This document shows positions 54,085 through 64,000 of a stretch of 64,000 nucleotides of DNA, piece by piece. This DNA is from Perognathus longimembris pacificus (Eukaryota > Chordata > Mammalia > Rodentia > Heteromyidae): contig NC_063166.1 in assembly GCF_023159225.1 (NCBI RefSeq), positions 49,221,149-49,285,148 on the forward strand. The letters are read 5' to 3'. A program made the position numbers and the translations under genes. The stretch's first letter is position 1. Each line of letters opens with the position of its first letter. Below the pieces are notes generated by a model. It was not told the DNA's origin. It was given only the letters and a program-made list of their open reading frames with translations, and ran no database searches.

Positions 54085-56252
54085 TTTTTCATTCCTTTAT
54101 TATCAGAGTGATGTACAGAGGGATTACAGTTTCATAAATAAGACAGTGTGTACATTTCTTATCCCACTTGTTACCTCTGCTTTCCCCACTTCCTACCTCC
54201 CCCTATGAGTTGTATAGTTGGTTTACACATTATAGTTTTGTAAGTATTGCTGTTACATTTGTTTGCCATTTTATCCTTTGTCTCTTGATCTTGGTATTTC
54301 CTTTCCCTTCCCAAGTTCCAATACATGTATATACAATATCCAGGGCACCACAATCAGTTACAGTGATATCAGGGGTAAAACCATGGGAAAGAAAAAAAGG
54401 GCATAATTTCACATGCTATGTTGAAAATAACAACAATGGTAAACCACTTGTTTCCATATCTTGGAGTTCATTTCACTTAGCATCATCTTACGTGTTCATA
54501 TGGACATAGCTATTGAGCTATTGTGATCTTCTGCTAGGATTATCCTATATGTGTACTAATTATTCCAAATGAGGGAAACCATAGAGTCTGTTTCTTTGGG
54601 TCTGGCTCACTTCACTTAGTATGATTTTTTCTAAGTCCTTCCATTTCCTTTTGAATGGGGCAATGTCATTCTTCCTGATAGAGACATAGAATTCCATTGT
54701 GTATATGTACTACATTTTCTCGATCCATTCATCTACTGAAGGGCACCTGGGTTGGTTCCATATTTTAGTGATGACAAATTGTGCTGCAATGGACATAGTT
54801 GTACTAGTGGCTGTAGTGTGGTCTCCCTTGTAATCTTTTGGGTAGATGTCCAAAAGTGGGCATGCTGATTCATTGGGAAGCTCAATCTTTAGCCTTTTGG
54901 GGAACTACCATACCACTTTCCAGAGCAGTTGAACAAGTTTACACTCCCATCAACAGTGTAGTAGGGTTCCCTTTGGGCCACATCCCCTCCAGCATCTGAT
55001 ATTATGAGTTTTCTTGATAATGGACATTCTTACTGGGGTGAGGTGGAATCTCAGTGTTTTGATTTGCATTTCTTTTATGGCCAGTGATATAGAGCACTTC
55101 TTCATGCGTCTCTTAGCTATTCTCATTACCTCTTCAGAAAAGTCTCTTTTTAGGTCTTTAGCCCATTTGTTGGTTCTTTGAGGATTTGTTTTGGAGGAAT
55201 TTAATTTTTTGAGTTCTATGTATATTTTAGATATGTTGTATGGCTGGTAAAGATCTTCTCCCAATCTATGGGCTTTCTATTTATCTTGCAAACTATGTCC
55301 TTTGCCATGCAGAAGCTCTATAGTTTGATGCAATCCCATTTGTCGAACCTTTCTTTATTTGTTGTGTTTCTGGGCCTTTATTAAGAAAGTTTCATCCTGT
55401 GCCAAGGATCCCAAGTGTTTCTCCTTTCTTTCCCGCAATGTTTCCAGGGTATTTGATTTTACCTCGAGGTCATTGATCCATTTGGAATTGATTCTGGTGC
55501 AGGGTGACATATAAGGATCTAGTTTTAGTTTGTTGCAAGTGTTGAACCAGTTTTGCGATCGCCATTTGTTGAAGAGGCTGTCTTTCTTCCATATTATTTT
55601 TTAGCACCTTTATCAAAAATTAGGTCTGCAGTTTCATTTCTGGGTCTTCAGTTCTGTTCCATTGGTCCTCGAGCCTATTCTTGTGCCAAGCTGTTTTTTA
55701 TTACTATAGCTTTGTAATACAGCTTGAGGTTTGGTATTGAAATTCCTTCAATACTGTTCATTCTGCTTAGGATTGCTTTGCTATTCCAGGTCTTTCAATG
55801 TTCCATATAAATTTTTGGATTGCTTCCTCTATTTTATTAAAGAATGGTGTTGGGATATTGATGGGTATTGCATTGAATTTGTAGATAGCCTTTGGCAATA
55901 TTGCCATTTTCATGATGTTAATCCTCCCAAACCAGGAGGATGGGAGGTTTTTCCATTTCTTTAGTTTTGCTTTAATTTCCTTTTTCAGGTTTTTAAAGTT
56001 CTCCTCATAGAGGTCTTTCACTTCTTTGGTTAAGGTTATTCCAAGTATTTCATGTTTTTTGAGGATATTGCAAAAGGAGTTGCTTTCCTGATTTCAGCCT
56101 CACTCTTCGCATTGTTGGTATACAGAAAAGCATTGATTTTTGAGGATTTATTTTATATCCTGCTACTTTGCCTGCTACTTTGCCAAAGCTTTGGATCAGC
56201 TCAAGTACTTTGGGAGTACAGTCTATGGGGTTCTTTAAATACAGGATCACAA
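54085..56252 (-). mobile_element. 5'-truncated L1 (RT to 3'UTR) with TSD
   Basis: About 2.17 kb antisense L1. On the minus strand it begins just after the RT active-site motif (MILYLKNPIDCTPK...) and runs through the ORF2 C-terminus ([14 protein letters not shown]) to the 3'UTR. Frames are broken. A 12-bp tandem duplication (tgctactttgcc, 56161-56184) repeats four residues of the RT region. The TSD gacatgctttt is at 54074-54084 and 56253-56263. Confidence 0.95.
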
Positions 56253-56263
56253 GACATGCTTTT

Positions 56264-57260
56264 GATTCAAGATCCTGAATACTCTCTGGGACTTATCTGG
56301 AAGAGACAACCCACCTACCAGTGACCAGCTGTTAGCAACTGGACTAAGAAATGGGTCTCTGAGCACAGGGTTGAGTCTCAGAGTAGGTTGGGCTCTTTGG
56401 TTGGGGTTCGGGATCAGAAGAGTCCAAGGTGGGTATTCAGTCCTGGAAGGCTAGCACAGGAGCGGAACAAGAATATCCTGCATTCAGCACTCTCCTCCCT
56501 CCATATGGAGTGAAAATTCCTATCCACTCACAATCCTTGTGAAGGCCCAACCTGTGTGACATGCTGGAATACAAGAAGAGGATGTGGAATAAAGAAAAGG
56601 AGGAGGCTCAGGGGTCGAGCATTGGTTGAGCAGCCAGAAAAGGCCTTTCTAAAGACGAGGCTCTCTGAGGTTGAGAAGCAGCTCAGCTTGTGAGAATGGG
56701 AAAGGCATTTCCTAAAAGCCAGTATATTAAGCCCAGAGCTAGTGATCTCAGGGGTTCATGGAGGTAAAAGGGAGAGTTGGTTGTGAGAGTGGAGGCTGGG
56801 GAGGGCACCAAGGTTTAGATCACACTTAGTCTGAGAGGCCTACAACAAGTTCAGTAGGATGTACACACTGGGGAACTTAAAAGTGGAGGAATGGCATGAT
56901 TTAATTTATGGTTTCCATTGTAACAGGGAGAATGCTTAGACATGAGAGCCACAACATCTCCAAGGTCAGATGCCAGAAAGAAATTTTCTTAGAAAAGGAA
57001 GAGTAAGCAAAGCTGGAAAGAGCCGGTATGGAAAAGTGGGGTGGACAGTGGCTCTTGAGCAGGACACGGAGAGTCATTTTTCAGTCTCTTTTCTTCTTTA
57101 TTCTTCCTCTTTCCTCTGGGAGGACAATCATGGAGGAGCTAGGCCCCTTCTGATGCTGGCTCAAGCTGAGAGTGGGTCTGAGGAAGAGAGAAGCTTAACT
57201 AAACTTTTGTACAGATTGACTAGTGAGGCTAGCAGTTTAGGGACACTAAGAAAGGTCAGT
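56264..57260. other. Anonymous DNA, possible ancient repeat at 56760-56960
   Basis: 'ggaatggcatgatttaatt' resembles the family seen at 8980-9330. No gene recognised. Confidence 0.45.
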
Positions 57261-57262
57261 TG

Positions 57263-57495
57263 AAGCTGGATGCTGGTGCCTCACATCTGAAATCCCAGCT
57301 ACTTGGGAGGTTGAGATCTGAGGATCTTGGATAGAATCTAGCCAGTGCCAAGAACTCTGAGAAACTCTTATCTCAAATTAATGAGTAAAGATGCCAGAAG
57401 TGGAGATGTGGCTCCTGTGGCTCAGTGTCATTCTTCAGCAAGAGGCTCTGAGTTCAAGTCCTAATACCAGCAAAACAAAACAAAACCAAAAAAAA
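57263..57495 (+). mobile_element. SINE family B
   Basis: 'ggatgctggtgcctcacat', 'tacttgggaggttgagatc', tail 'ctctgagttcaagtcctaa', then an AAAC-rich tail. Confidence 0.88.
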
Positions 57496-59354
57496 CCCAA
57501 AATAGGATATGTTCATACTCTATATCTGAGCCTGCCATAAATAGGAGCAATCCGTGTGTGTTATCCATGCATGTGAGGAAGGGGTTGTTAGGCAGTATGC
57601 CATTTCTGGGAATGAAATGGTTGCGGGACTTCTTAGCTGCAGCTGTTTTCTGGGAATTCAAACTCAGGTTAAGTATGCTGCTATTGTTCTTACATGTGTG
57701 GGTGTTACCTCTGTAAATCTGTCATTATTGTGTTTAAAAAAAAAAGAAACAACCAAGGCTCACACAGAAGATGAACACCATGTATCTTATTCACTTGTTA
57801 GTAAGATGGAAAAACTAACTCAAAAAAACTAAATAAATAAAAGCCAAGGAACTGAGTTTCAAGTCTTCTATCTTGCCAACTCCTGAAATGTATGCTGACA
57901 GAGACAATGGTAATCAGTTAACATGTAGGACAACAAAACTATCATATTTCCCTACAGGATAGAAATCAGACACATTATCTGCTAGAGAAGTTCTCTATAA
58001 TATTATGCAATTTCAGAGTCAAGTTTCAAAGGAGAGGACAGATATAGATGCAATCCCATGGACAATCCATTGATTCTTGAGTGCTCTGCTTAAACATGGA
58101 ATGGTAATGAAAGGGCCTACTGACTAATCTTTGGCCTTCTTTCCATATTTTAAGTGCTTTTCCCTAACAGCCCCCCAAACTTACTAAAAGCTTGTTTATG
58201 AGCTGACCTGTTCAAAGCACATCTGAACCACAGCCTCTTTCCAGACAAGCATCACAATAACAAGTGATAATACGAGTTAGGGGCCAACCTTCTTATAACT
58301 ATGAGGCTATGAATTGCTGTTTGGTTGTTTGGTGCTCCTGAGTTTTCCATTAAAAAAAACAACAACATTTCAGGGAAACTTTAAAATGTTAAAAGGTGGT
58401 AGGAAGAAAGCCTGAATCTATTAGCTCATAGAACGAAAACAGTTTTGTGAGTTTCAAAACAAAATATTTTTTTTTCTCAGAGAACAATATATGCTATCAG
58501 AGGCCTGGTGTGTGAAGTTGCCACTGGGAAACACAGCCAAAGTGCTATTCTTAGTTCTCCCATGACCCAGAAGCCCTTGTTTGCATACCCAGACAGAGCC
58601 ACACTTCCTAAAACCATCAAAATCCACTTTCATTAGTCTGCTAATAGGAACTTGTTGTGAATCCAGTTACTCCTTGCATTGAATTATTCACCTCCAATCT
58701 CTGCAAATTCCATTAGACATCACATCCAGAGCTTTAGGAATCCAGCGATTTTAGTTACAAAAACAAGCTGACTTATCAGATTCTAACAATCAGATGGGAA
58801 AACAGGAGTCATTCAGAAAATTTTCCAGCTCAAATGTGAATAATATTATGATGTTTATCCTCGGCAAAGCCTATGTAGCTGTAAATAAGTTTATTGCCCC
58901 TGTTATTTATGGAAACGGTATCTTTTTTGAATCAATGAGAGACACACACTTTCTGTGTGGGAGCTCAGTGTTCTTGTCTGTAGGGAGGCCTGTTCCAAGG
59001 ATGCGGGCACTTAAGGTCATATCACAAAAGGAGAGTAAGCGAGGGAAAGGAGAGCAGAGAGCACAGGAAGATGTGGTGAGGAGGCAGAGGTGTGGGGAGG
59101 ATGTGAGGCTTCTCTGTGCTTCACCTTCTGCTTCTTCATCCCTAACAGTTATGTTACATTTTCCCTCATGGCTCCCAATCCCATCTGAATTCAATTTAGT
59201 CTGTGCTTTGTTTGTTCTTTTCTTGTCCAGACCCTCATCCCCACCACACCCCTAATTGCAGTGTGAGCTCCATGAGGGCACTCTTTCTAGTGTCATCCAT
59301 AGTGTTAGATCCTTGTCTGATATGTTGTAGCTCTCAGCAGGTATTTGTTGAACA
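57496..59354. other. Repeat-free unique stretch
   Basis: About 1.9 kb with no SINE, L1, LTR or microsatellite apart from short A-runs. A 153-codon plus-strand frame (58794-59255) has no recognisable domain. A/T-rich motifs such as tgtaaataagtttattg (58879-58895) cluster near 58690-58930. Confidence 0.5.
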
Positions 59355-59375
59355 ATAGTAATATTGTTATTCTTA

Positions 59376-60821
59376 TTTTAGCTATGACAAATTGTGCTGC
59401 GATGAACATTGTTGTGCTGGTGGCTTTAGTGTGTTCTTGTTTGTGGTCTTTTGGGTAGATGCCCAAAAGTGGGGCTGCTGGGTCATAGGGGAGTTCTATG
59501 TTTAGCCTTCTGAGGAATCTCCATACCACTTTCCAGAGTAGCTGAACCAGTTTACATTCCCACCAACAATGAAGTAGGGTTCCCTTTTGGCCACATCACC
59601 TCCAACAGTTGTTATTGTTAGTTTTCTTGATATAGGACATTCTTCTTGGGGTGAGATGGAATCTCAATGTTGTTTTGATTTGCATTTCTTTTATGGTCAG
59701 TGATGTAGAGCACTTTTTCATATGTTTCTTGGCCATTCTCATTTCCTCATCAGAGAAGTCTCTTTTTAAGTCTTTAGCCCACTTGTGAGGGGGCTGTTAG
59801 TTCTTTGAGGTTTTGTTTTGGAGGAAGGTAATTTTTTTAGTTCTGCATATATTTTAGATATGAGGCCTTTGTCCATTGTATGGCCGGTAAAGATCTTTTC
59901 CTAGTCTGTGGGCTTTCTGTTTATCTTGCGAGCTATGTCCTTTGCCCAGCAGAAGCTCTGCAGTTTGATGCAGTCCCATTTGTCCATCCTTTCCTTGATT
60001 TGTAGCCTTTCTGGGTCTTTGTTAAGGAAGTTTTGTCCCATGCCAAGGAGCCCAAGTGTTTCTCTTACTCCTTCTTTTAGTGTTTTCAGGGTATGGAACC
60101 ACCCCAGATGCCCCTCAGTAGACGAATGGATCAGGAAAATGTGGTATATATACACAATGAGATTTTATGACTCTATCAGAAAGAATGACATTGCCCCATT
60201 CATAAGGAAATGGAAGGACTTGGAAAAAATTATATTAAGTGAATTGAGCCAGACCCAAAGAAGCATGGACTCTATGGTCTCCCTCATAGGGAATAATTAG
60301 CACAGGTTTAAGCTAGCCACAGCAGAGGAGCACAAGAGCCTAATAGCTATGCCCCTATGAATGCATAAGATGATGCTAAGTGAAATGAACTCCATGTTAT
60401 GGAAACAACTGTTATATCACTGTTGTAATCACTTTCAAGGTGCCATGTGAAACCGTAGCTTCTATTGTTGATGATCCTCTTGTATCTCCTTCCTGTGGTT
60501 GTACCCGCACTATCACTGTATCTCATCTGAGTACACTGGATACTGTATATACTGGTATTAGAACTAGGGAAGTGAAAGGGAATATCAAAATTGAGAGACA
60601 AAGGATAAAAAGACAAATGACTCCAAAAGCAACACTTGCAAAACCATTTGGTATAAACCAACTGAACAGCTCATGGGGGGAGAGGAAAGAGGGAAGTGGG
60701 GAGAGGGAAATGAGGGAGGAGGTAACAAACAGTACAAGAAATGTACCCAAGGCCTAACTTATGAAACTGTAACCTCTCTGTACATCACTTTGACAATGAA
60801 TATGAAAAAACATAAAAATAT
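59376..60821 (+). mobile_element. L1 insertion with 5' inversion (twin priming)
   Basis: 59376-60093 is antisense L1 ORF2. 60092-60821 is sense L1 from a point in ORF2 (translation NHPRCPSVDEWIRKMW) through the 3'UTR and an A-rich end. The antisense block ends at the ORF2 position just before the sense block starts (AAQFVIAK, then WNHPRC), so the two halves abut in the original element. Flanking repeats of 21 bp match at 18 positions (59355-59375 and 60822-60842). Confidence 0.95.
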
Positions 60822-60842
60822 ATAGTAATATCATTATCCTTA

Positions 60843-61005
60843 GGAGGCTGAGATTTGAGGATTGAAGTTAGAAGCCAGCCTGGGCAGACTCTAAACTTAT
60901 ATTGACCAGTGAAAAGCTGAATCTGAACACATGGCTCTAGGCATGAGCCAAAAGCTAATCAAGAGACCGAAGTCCAAACCCAGCAGTGGCACACATCCCC
61001 TCTCA
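60843..61005 (+). mobile_element. SINE family B, 5' part missing
   Basis: 'ggaggctgagatttgagga', 'agaagccagcctgggcaga', then a decayed tail. It begins at the right TSD of the L1. No matching 5' head is found left of the L1. Confidence 0.65.
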
Positions 61006-61032
61006 CACACAGAATAGTTATTACTATAAGTA

Positions 61033-61405
61033 ATTAAGAAAGAGCTCTGTCATTTGGACCTGGAGTGGTCCCCAAAATCCAAGTGGTGTTGGAAGATGGT
61101 GGACCTGTTAGGAGGAAGAGAGGCCTGTGGAAGGCCTTTGGGTCACTGGAGATGTACCTTTGAAAGAATTGTGTGATCCTTTTCTCTTTCCTTCTCTCTT
61201 TCACTGTTTGGCTATGGAGTGAGTTGTTTTGCTCCACTGAAGGCTTCAGCCATGTTGTGCTTGTTGTCCCTACAGATCCAAAGCAAAAGGGTCTACTGAT
61301 CATAAGCTTGAACTTCCCAAACTATGAAACAAAATAACCCTTTTCTCTTTATGAGTTGATTATCTCTGATGCTTATTACAGTGCTAGAAAGCTGACTAAC
61401 ACAGT
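61033..61405 (+). mobile_element. MaLR-like solo LTR, nearly complete
   Basis: From 'tgtcatttggacctggagt' to 'agctgactaacacag'. Includes 'gaccaaagggtcactggag'-type internal order and 'ccctacagatccaaagcaa'. Same LTR type as 18130-18718. Confidence 0.75.
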
Positions 61406-61750
61406 GAATGAAGCCAAGTTCTCAGGAACTGGAACATGGAGCAGGAAGAAGGGTACGACCATGAAATCATGGGTCTCTGTAAATGGGCAGACTTAGACCT
61501 AGAGCCAACATCTGGGCTATACATTAAATAAATTGCCTTTACTGAACAGAAAACTTACCTGGAAGCAGATCCCCATAATTCTCCCACTGGAGCAGAGGCT
61601 CCATCCTATTGTCTGCATTTTAGATCTAAGGCACTCCCATATCCCCTCACCTGGGCAGCTGAGAGCTCCTTGAAATTCCACACCTATTACTCACCTTTGT
61701 GCATCTTCCTGCCTGGAAAAATCTCTCACCTTTTATCTGCTTAGATGAAG
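61406..61750. other. Anonymous DNA
   Basis: No recognised gene or repeat. Confidence 0.5.
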
Positions 61751-61751
61751 G

Positions 61752-61872
61752 TCTTGTTTGTTTTGAGACAGCGCCTTGTTAGTTAGCCCTGTCTGGCCTT
61801 GAACTCACTATTCTCCCGTCTCTACCTGTTGAGTACTGGAATTACAGGTCTGAACTACTATGCCTGGCAGGT
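61752..61872 (-). mobile_element. B1-type SINE
   Basis: Antisense: 'gttttgagacagcgccttg', 'gtctggccttgaactcact', 'gttgagtactggaattaca'. Confidence 0.88.
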
Positions 61873-62034
61873 AGATAAAGTTTTGTTTAGCTTTCCATGC
61901 CTGGCTATGAAGGACCTTTGATCCCTCCTAAGAAGCAGGGGTGTCCTGTTCCTACTGGGCCTGTATTTTGTGCCTTTTGTCTACTTCCTGCCACTGGAGG
62001 TGACCACAGTTCCACTACAACTAATGGTGTAAAT

Positions 62035-62240
62035 CCCTGTGCCCACTTACAGAGCCTTTGATTTGTGTGAGGTGCTGTGCTAAATCCTGCAGGTTATATT
62101 TTATTTAATTTCTCAGGACACCCCCAAGAGGTAAATGATTTATCACCAGTAGGTAGGTGGAGAAACTAAGTTCAAGGAGGTTGAATAATTCACCCCAGCC
62201 ATGCCACAGCTCTTAAGTAACAGCAACGTTTGAATATTAC
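62035..62240 (-). mobile_element. MIR
   Basis: Antisense MIR order: 'gaggtgctgtgctaaatcc', 'atttaatttctcaggacac', 'tggagaaactaagttcaag', 'ggttgaataattcacccc'. Confidence 0.75.
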
Positions 62241-62689
62241 CCCAGTGACTGCTAGGTAACCCATATTATGAAGTCACATTTCCACCAGTCTCTCCTCCTA
62301 CTGGCACCATTTCCACCAACAATAACCCCAATTCCAAGAATTCTCCCAATTAGTTTTGTAAGAAAATAGCTTCCTTAAAGTATCCTCTAGGATTTCTGGT
62401 GGGGTCTCAGAAGGTTCCTTCCTTGTGTTTGTGAGCTTGTCATTGCATTCTGCCAGGCCCTGGCTGGTTAAACACCACAGCTCACTGGCACCAGGGCATC
62501 TGCAGGCCAGGTCCAGGCTGTCAGGAGTTTGGTTTCCACCAGGGGTCGCACTCTGTTTTCCAGGAGCTGTTTCTTTATGCCTCCTCTCTCTAGTACAGAG
62601 AACAGCTTCCTTTAGGCACCTGCTGGGGCTTCACTTTGGGAGCCAAGGTCTCAGATGGTGCCTGTAACAAGCTGTAACAAACTAAAGCA
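62241..62689. other. Anonymous DNA
   Basis: No recognised gene or repeat. Confidence 0.5.
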
Positions 62690-63060
62690 GCCTGCCATGG
62701 TCTGGATGTGGTTTGTTCCCTCCAAAGTCATGTTGACACATTGTTGTTACATTGGTGCCCCATCTAACAGTATTGAGAGGTAGCAGGATCTATAGAAGGT
62801 CATGGGGCTCCACCCTCCTGAAGGAGGGGTGCTGCTCTTCTGAGTTTGGAGGACCCAGTTAATTCTTAAGAGAGCAAGTAAGTTCTTACCCTAATGAACT
62901 TGATCAGCCAGCATGAGATCAGGTTGTTACAAAGCCAAGGCTCCTCTTGTCTTGTCTTTTACACATGTGTGGTCATCCTTTGGCTATTCTGCCATATGGT
63001 GATGCTGAGTGAGGCCTTTACTGGATGTGGCTCATTTATCTCTTACTGTGTGCTGAATGA
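62690..63060 (+). mobile_element. MaLR (MST/THE1-like) LTR
   Basis: 'tgccatggtctggatgtgg' through 'ggtcatggggctccaccct' fits the 5' half of an MST-type LTR. The 3' limit is uncertain. Confidence 0.65.
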
Positions 63061-63169
63061 ACTCCTTTCCGTTAGAAATTACTCCAGGAGCTTTTTCCAT
63101 TTTTATCTCCTCTCAGTTGACTTACACGAGACTCAGTCCTGGGTCCCTGAGGGGTCATCCATCCTGTTC

Positions 63170-63255
63170 CAGTGTGGAGAGTCTCGCAAGGATTTTCCTG
63201 CCTGGGTGGGCTTCAAAACCTAATCCTCAAATCTCAGACAATAGAGCAACTGGGT
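63170..63255 (-). mobile_element. Family B head fragment
   Basis: Antisense: 'gattttcctgcctgggtgg', 'taatcctcaaatctcagac'. Confidence 0.6.
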
Positions 63256-63404
63256 TAGCTTATTTTTAAAATTAATTTCTCATTTTCACCTTATGTGTAT
63301 TTTGCAGGAAACTTCTTATAGTTAACTATGATGATTACATGTACTATCCTAGTTATTTTAGACTGATGCCAGCCTTGCATCAATTGTTACATAAAAGTCT
63401 ATTC

Positions 63405-63740
63405 CTTTACATCTTGTTATGGTCTCAATGTTTGTGTTTCTCCTTCAAATTTGTATGTTGACATCCTAATATTCAGAGTGACTGTATTAGGATCCTGGGC
63501 TTTTGAAAGTGAAGGCGAAGTTCTCATGACTGGGATTAGTGCTCCTACAAATAAAGGAGACCTCAGAGAACTCAGAAGCTCCTTTCATTATGTGAAAGCA
63601 GAATAAGATGACACTACCTTTGAACTATCATCATATATCCAGACACTATGATCTTGAACTTCTCGGTCACCAGAAAACTGAGACATACATTTCTGTTAAT
63701 GATGTGCCCATTATGAATATTTGAAATATTTTCATAACAT
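63405..63740 (+). mobile_element. MaLR (MST-like) LTR
   Basis: 'gttatggtctcaatgtttg', 'aaatttgtatgttgacatc', 'ctcatgactgggattagtg'. Plus-strand MST pattern. Confidence 0.75.
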
Positions 63741-63810
63741 CCCAAATGTACAGAGACACAGCTCATTTTACTACTAATGTCACCAGTTACGTCTTCATTC
63801 TCTATTCATC

Positions 63811-63811
<1 letters not shown>

Positions 63812-63854
<43 letters not shown>
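63812..63854. repeat. (CA)n microsatellite
   Basis: About 21 CA units at the tail side of the next antisense SINE. Confidence 0.97.
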
Positions 63855-63855
<1 letters not shown>

Positions 63856-63857
63856 TT

Positions 63858-64000
63858 TTGGTTGGTTCTGGGGCTTGAACTCAGAGACTAGGCTCTGTCC
63901 CTGAGCCTCTCTGTGCTCAAGGCTAGAGCTCTACCACTTGAGCCACAGTGCCACGTCCAGCTTTTTCTTAGTAGTTTGTTGGCGATAAGAGTCTCAGAGA
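63858..64000 (-). mobile_element. SINE family B, cut by window end
   Basis: Antisense tail 'ggggcttgaactcagagac' and 'ctaccacttgagccacagt', then the linker. The B1-like head lies beyond the window. Confidence 0.9.

Noticed and set aside
58794..59255. 153-codon ATG frame in unique DNA
   Set aside because: No domain. An overlapping minus-strand frame of 95 codons shows that openness is not strand specific.
59908..60300. 130-codon frame joining two L1-like peptide segments
   Set aside because: An artefact of the inversion junction: the first part is antisense L1 and the second is sense ORF2.
1..64000. A new multi-gene or defence-like system
   Set aside because: No intact genes, operon-like organisation or recognised domain set. 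The structure seen is accounted for by retrotransposition, simple repeats and one CpG island.

Overview
The window looks like gene-poor nuclear DNA from a rodent. Rodent signatures are ID (tRNA-Ala-type) SINEs, B1-type 7SL-derived SINEs, abundant CA/TG microsatellites and young L1 insertions. Two chimeric SINE families dominate and point, by inference, to a heteromyid (kangaroo rat or pocket mouse lineage; about 0.6 confidence). I call them family A (ID/tRNA-like head plus a second tRNA-like tail, about 190 bp) and family B (B1/7SL-like head plus the same tail). I found no protein-coding exon, functional tRNA, rRNA, small RNA gene or CRISPR array. The open frames available are short, often lack ATG, and mostly run through SINEs, LTRs, L1 or microsatellites.

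Layout. 1-10.4 kb: family A SINEs, a degenerate minisatellite, an old L1 with a nested younger L1 tail, a Tigger DNA transposon and mostly anonymous DNA. 10.4-23.6 kb: a degraded L1 ORF2 piece, dense SINEs, and two nested MaLR LTR clusters (15.0-16.1 and 17.9-18.9 kb). 23.6-38 kb: MIR, L1 and family B SINE remnants in anonymous DNA. 38.0-38.44 kb: one sharply bounded CpG island, the only promoter-like feature. 38.5-48 kb: SINEs, polypyrimidine tracts, a classic ID element and MaLR LTRs. 48.4-60.8 kb: a cluster of lineage-specific L1 insertions, four with recognisable target-site duplications (TSDs), including a twin-primed 5'-inverted copy and a 26-bp remnant. 60.8-64 kb: MaLR LTRs, MIR and SINEs.

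The most informative content is retrotransposition history: SINE modules shared between families, a target site used twice, very short insertions with intact TSDs, and the CpG island. I do not see evidence for a new multi-gene system. Stretches called anonymous are those where I recognise neither a gene nor a repeat; they may still hold exons or regulatory DNA that only alignment would reveal.
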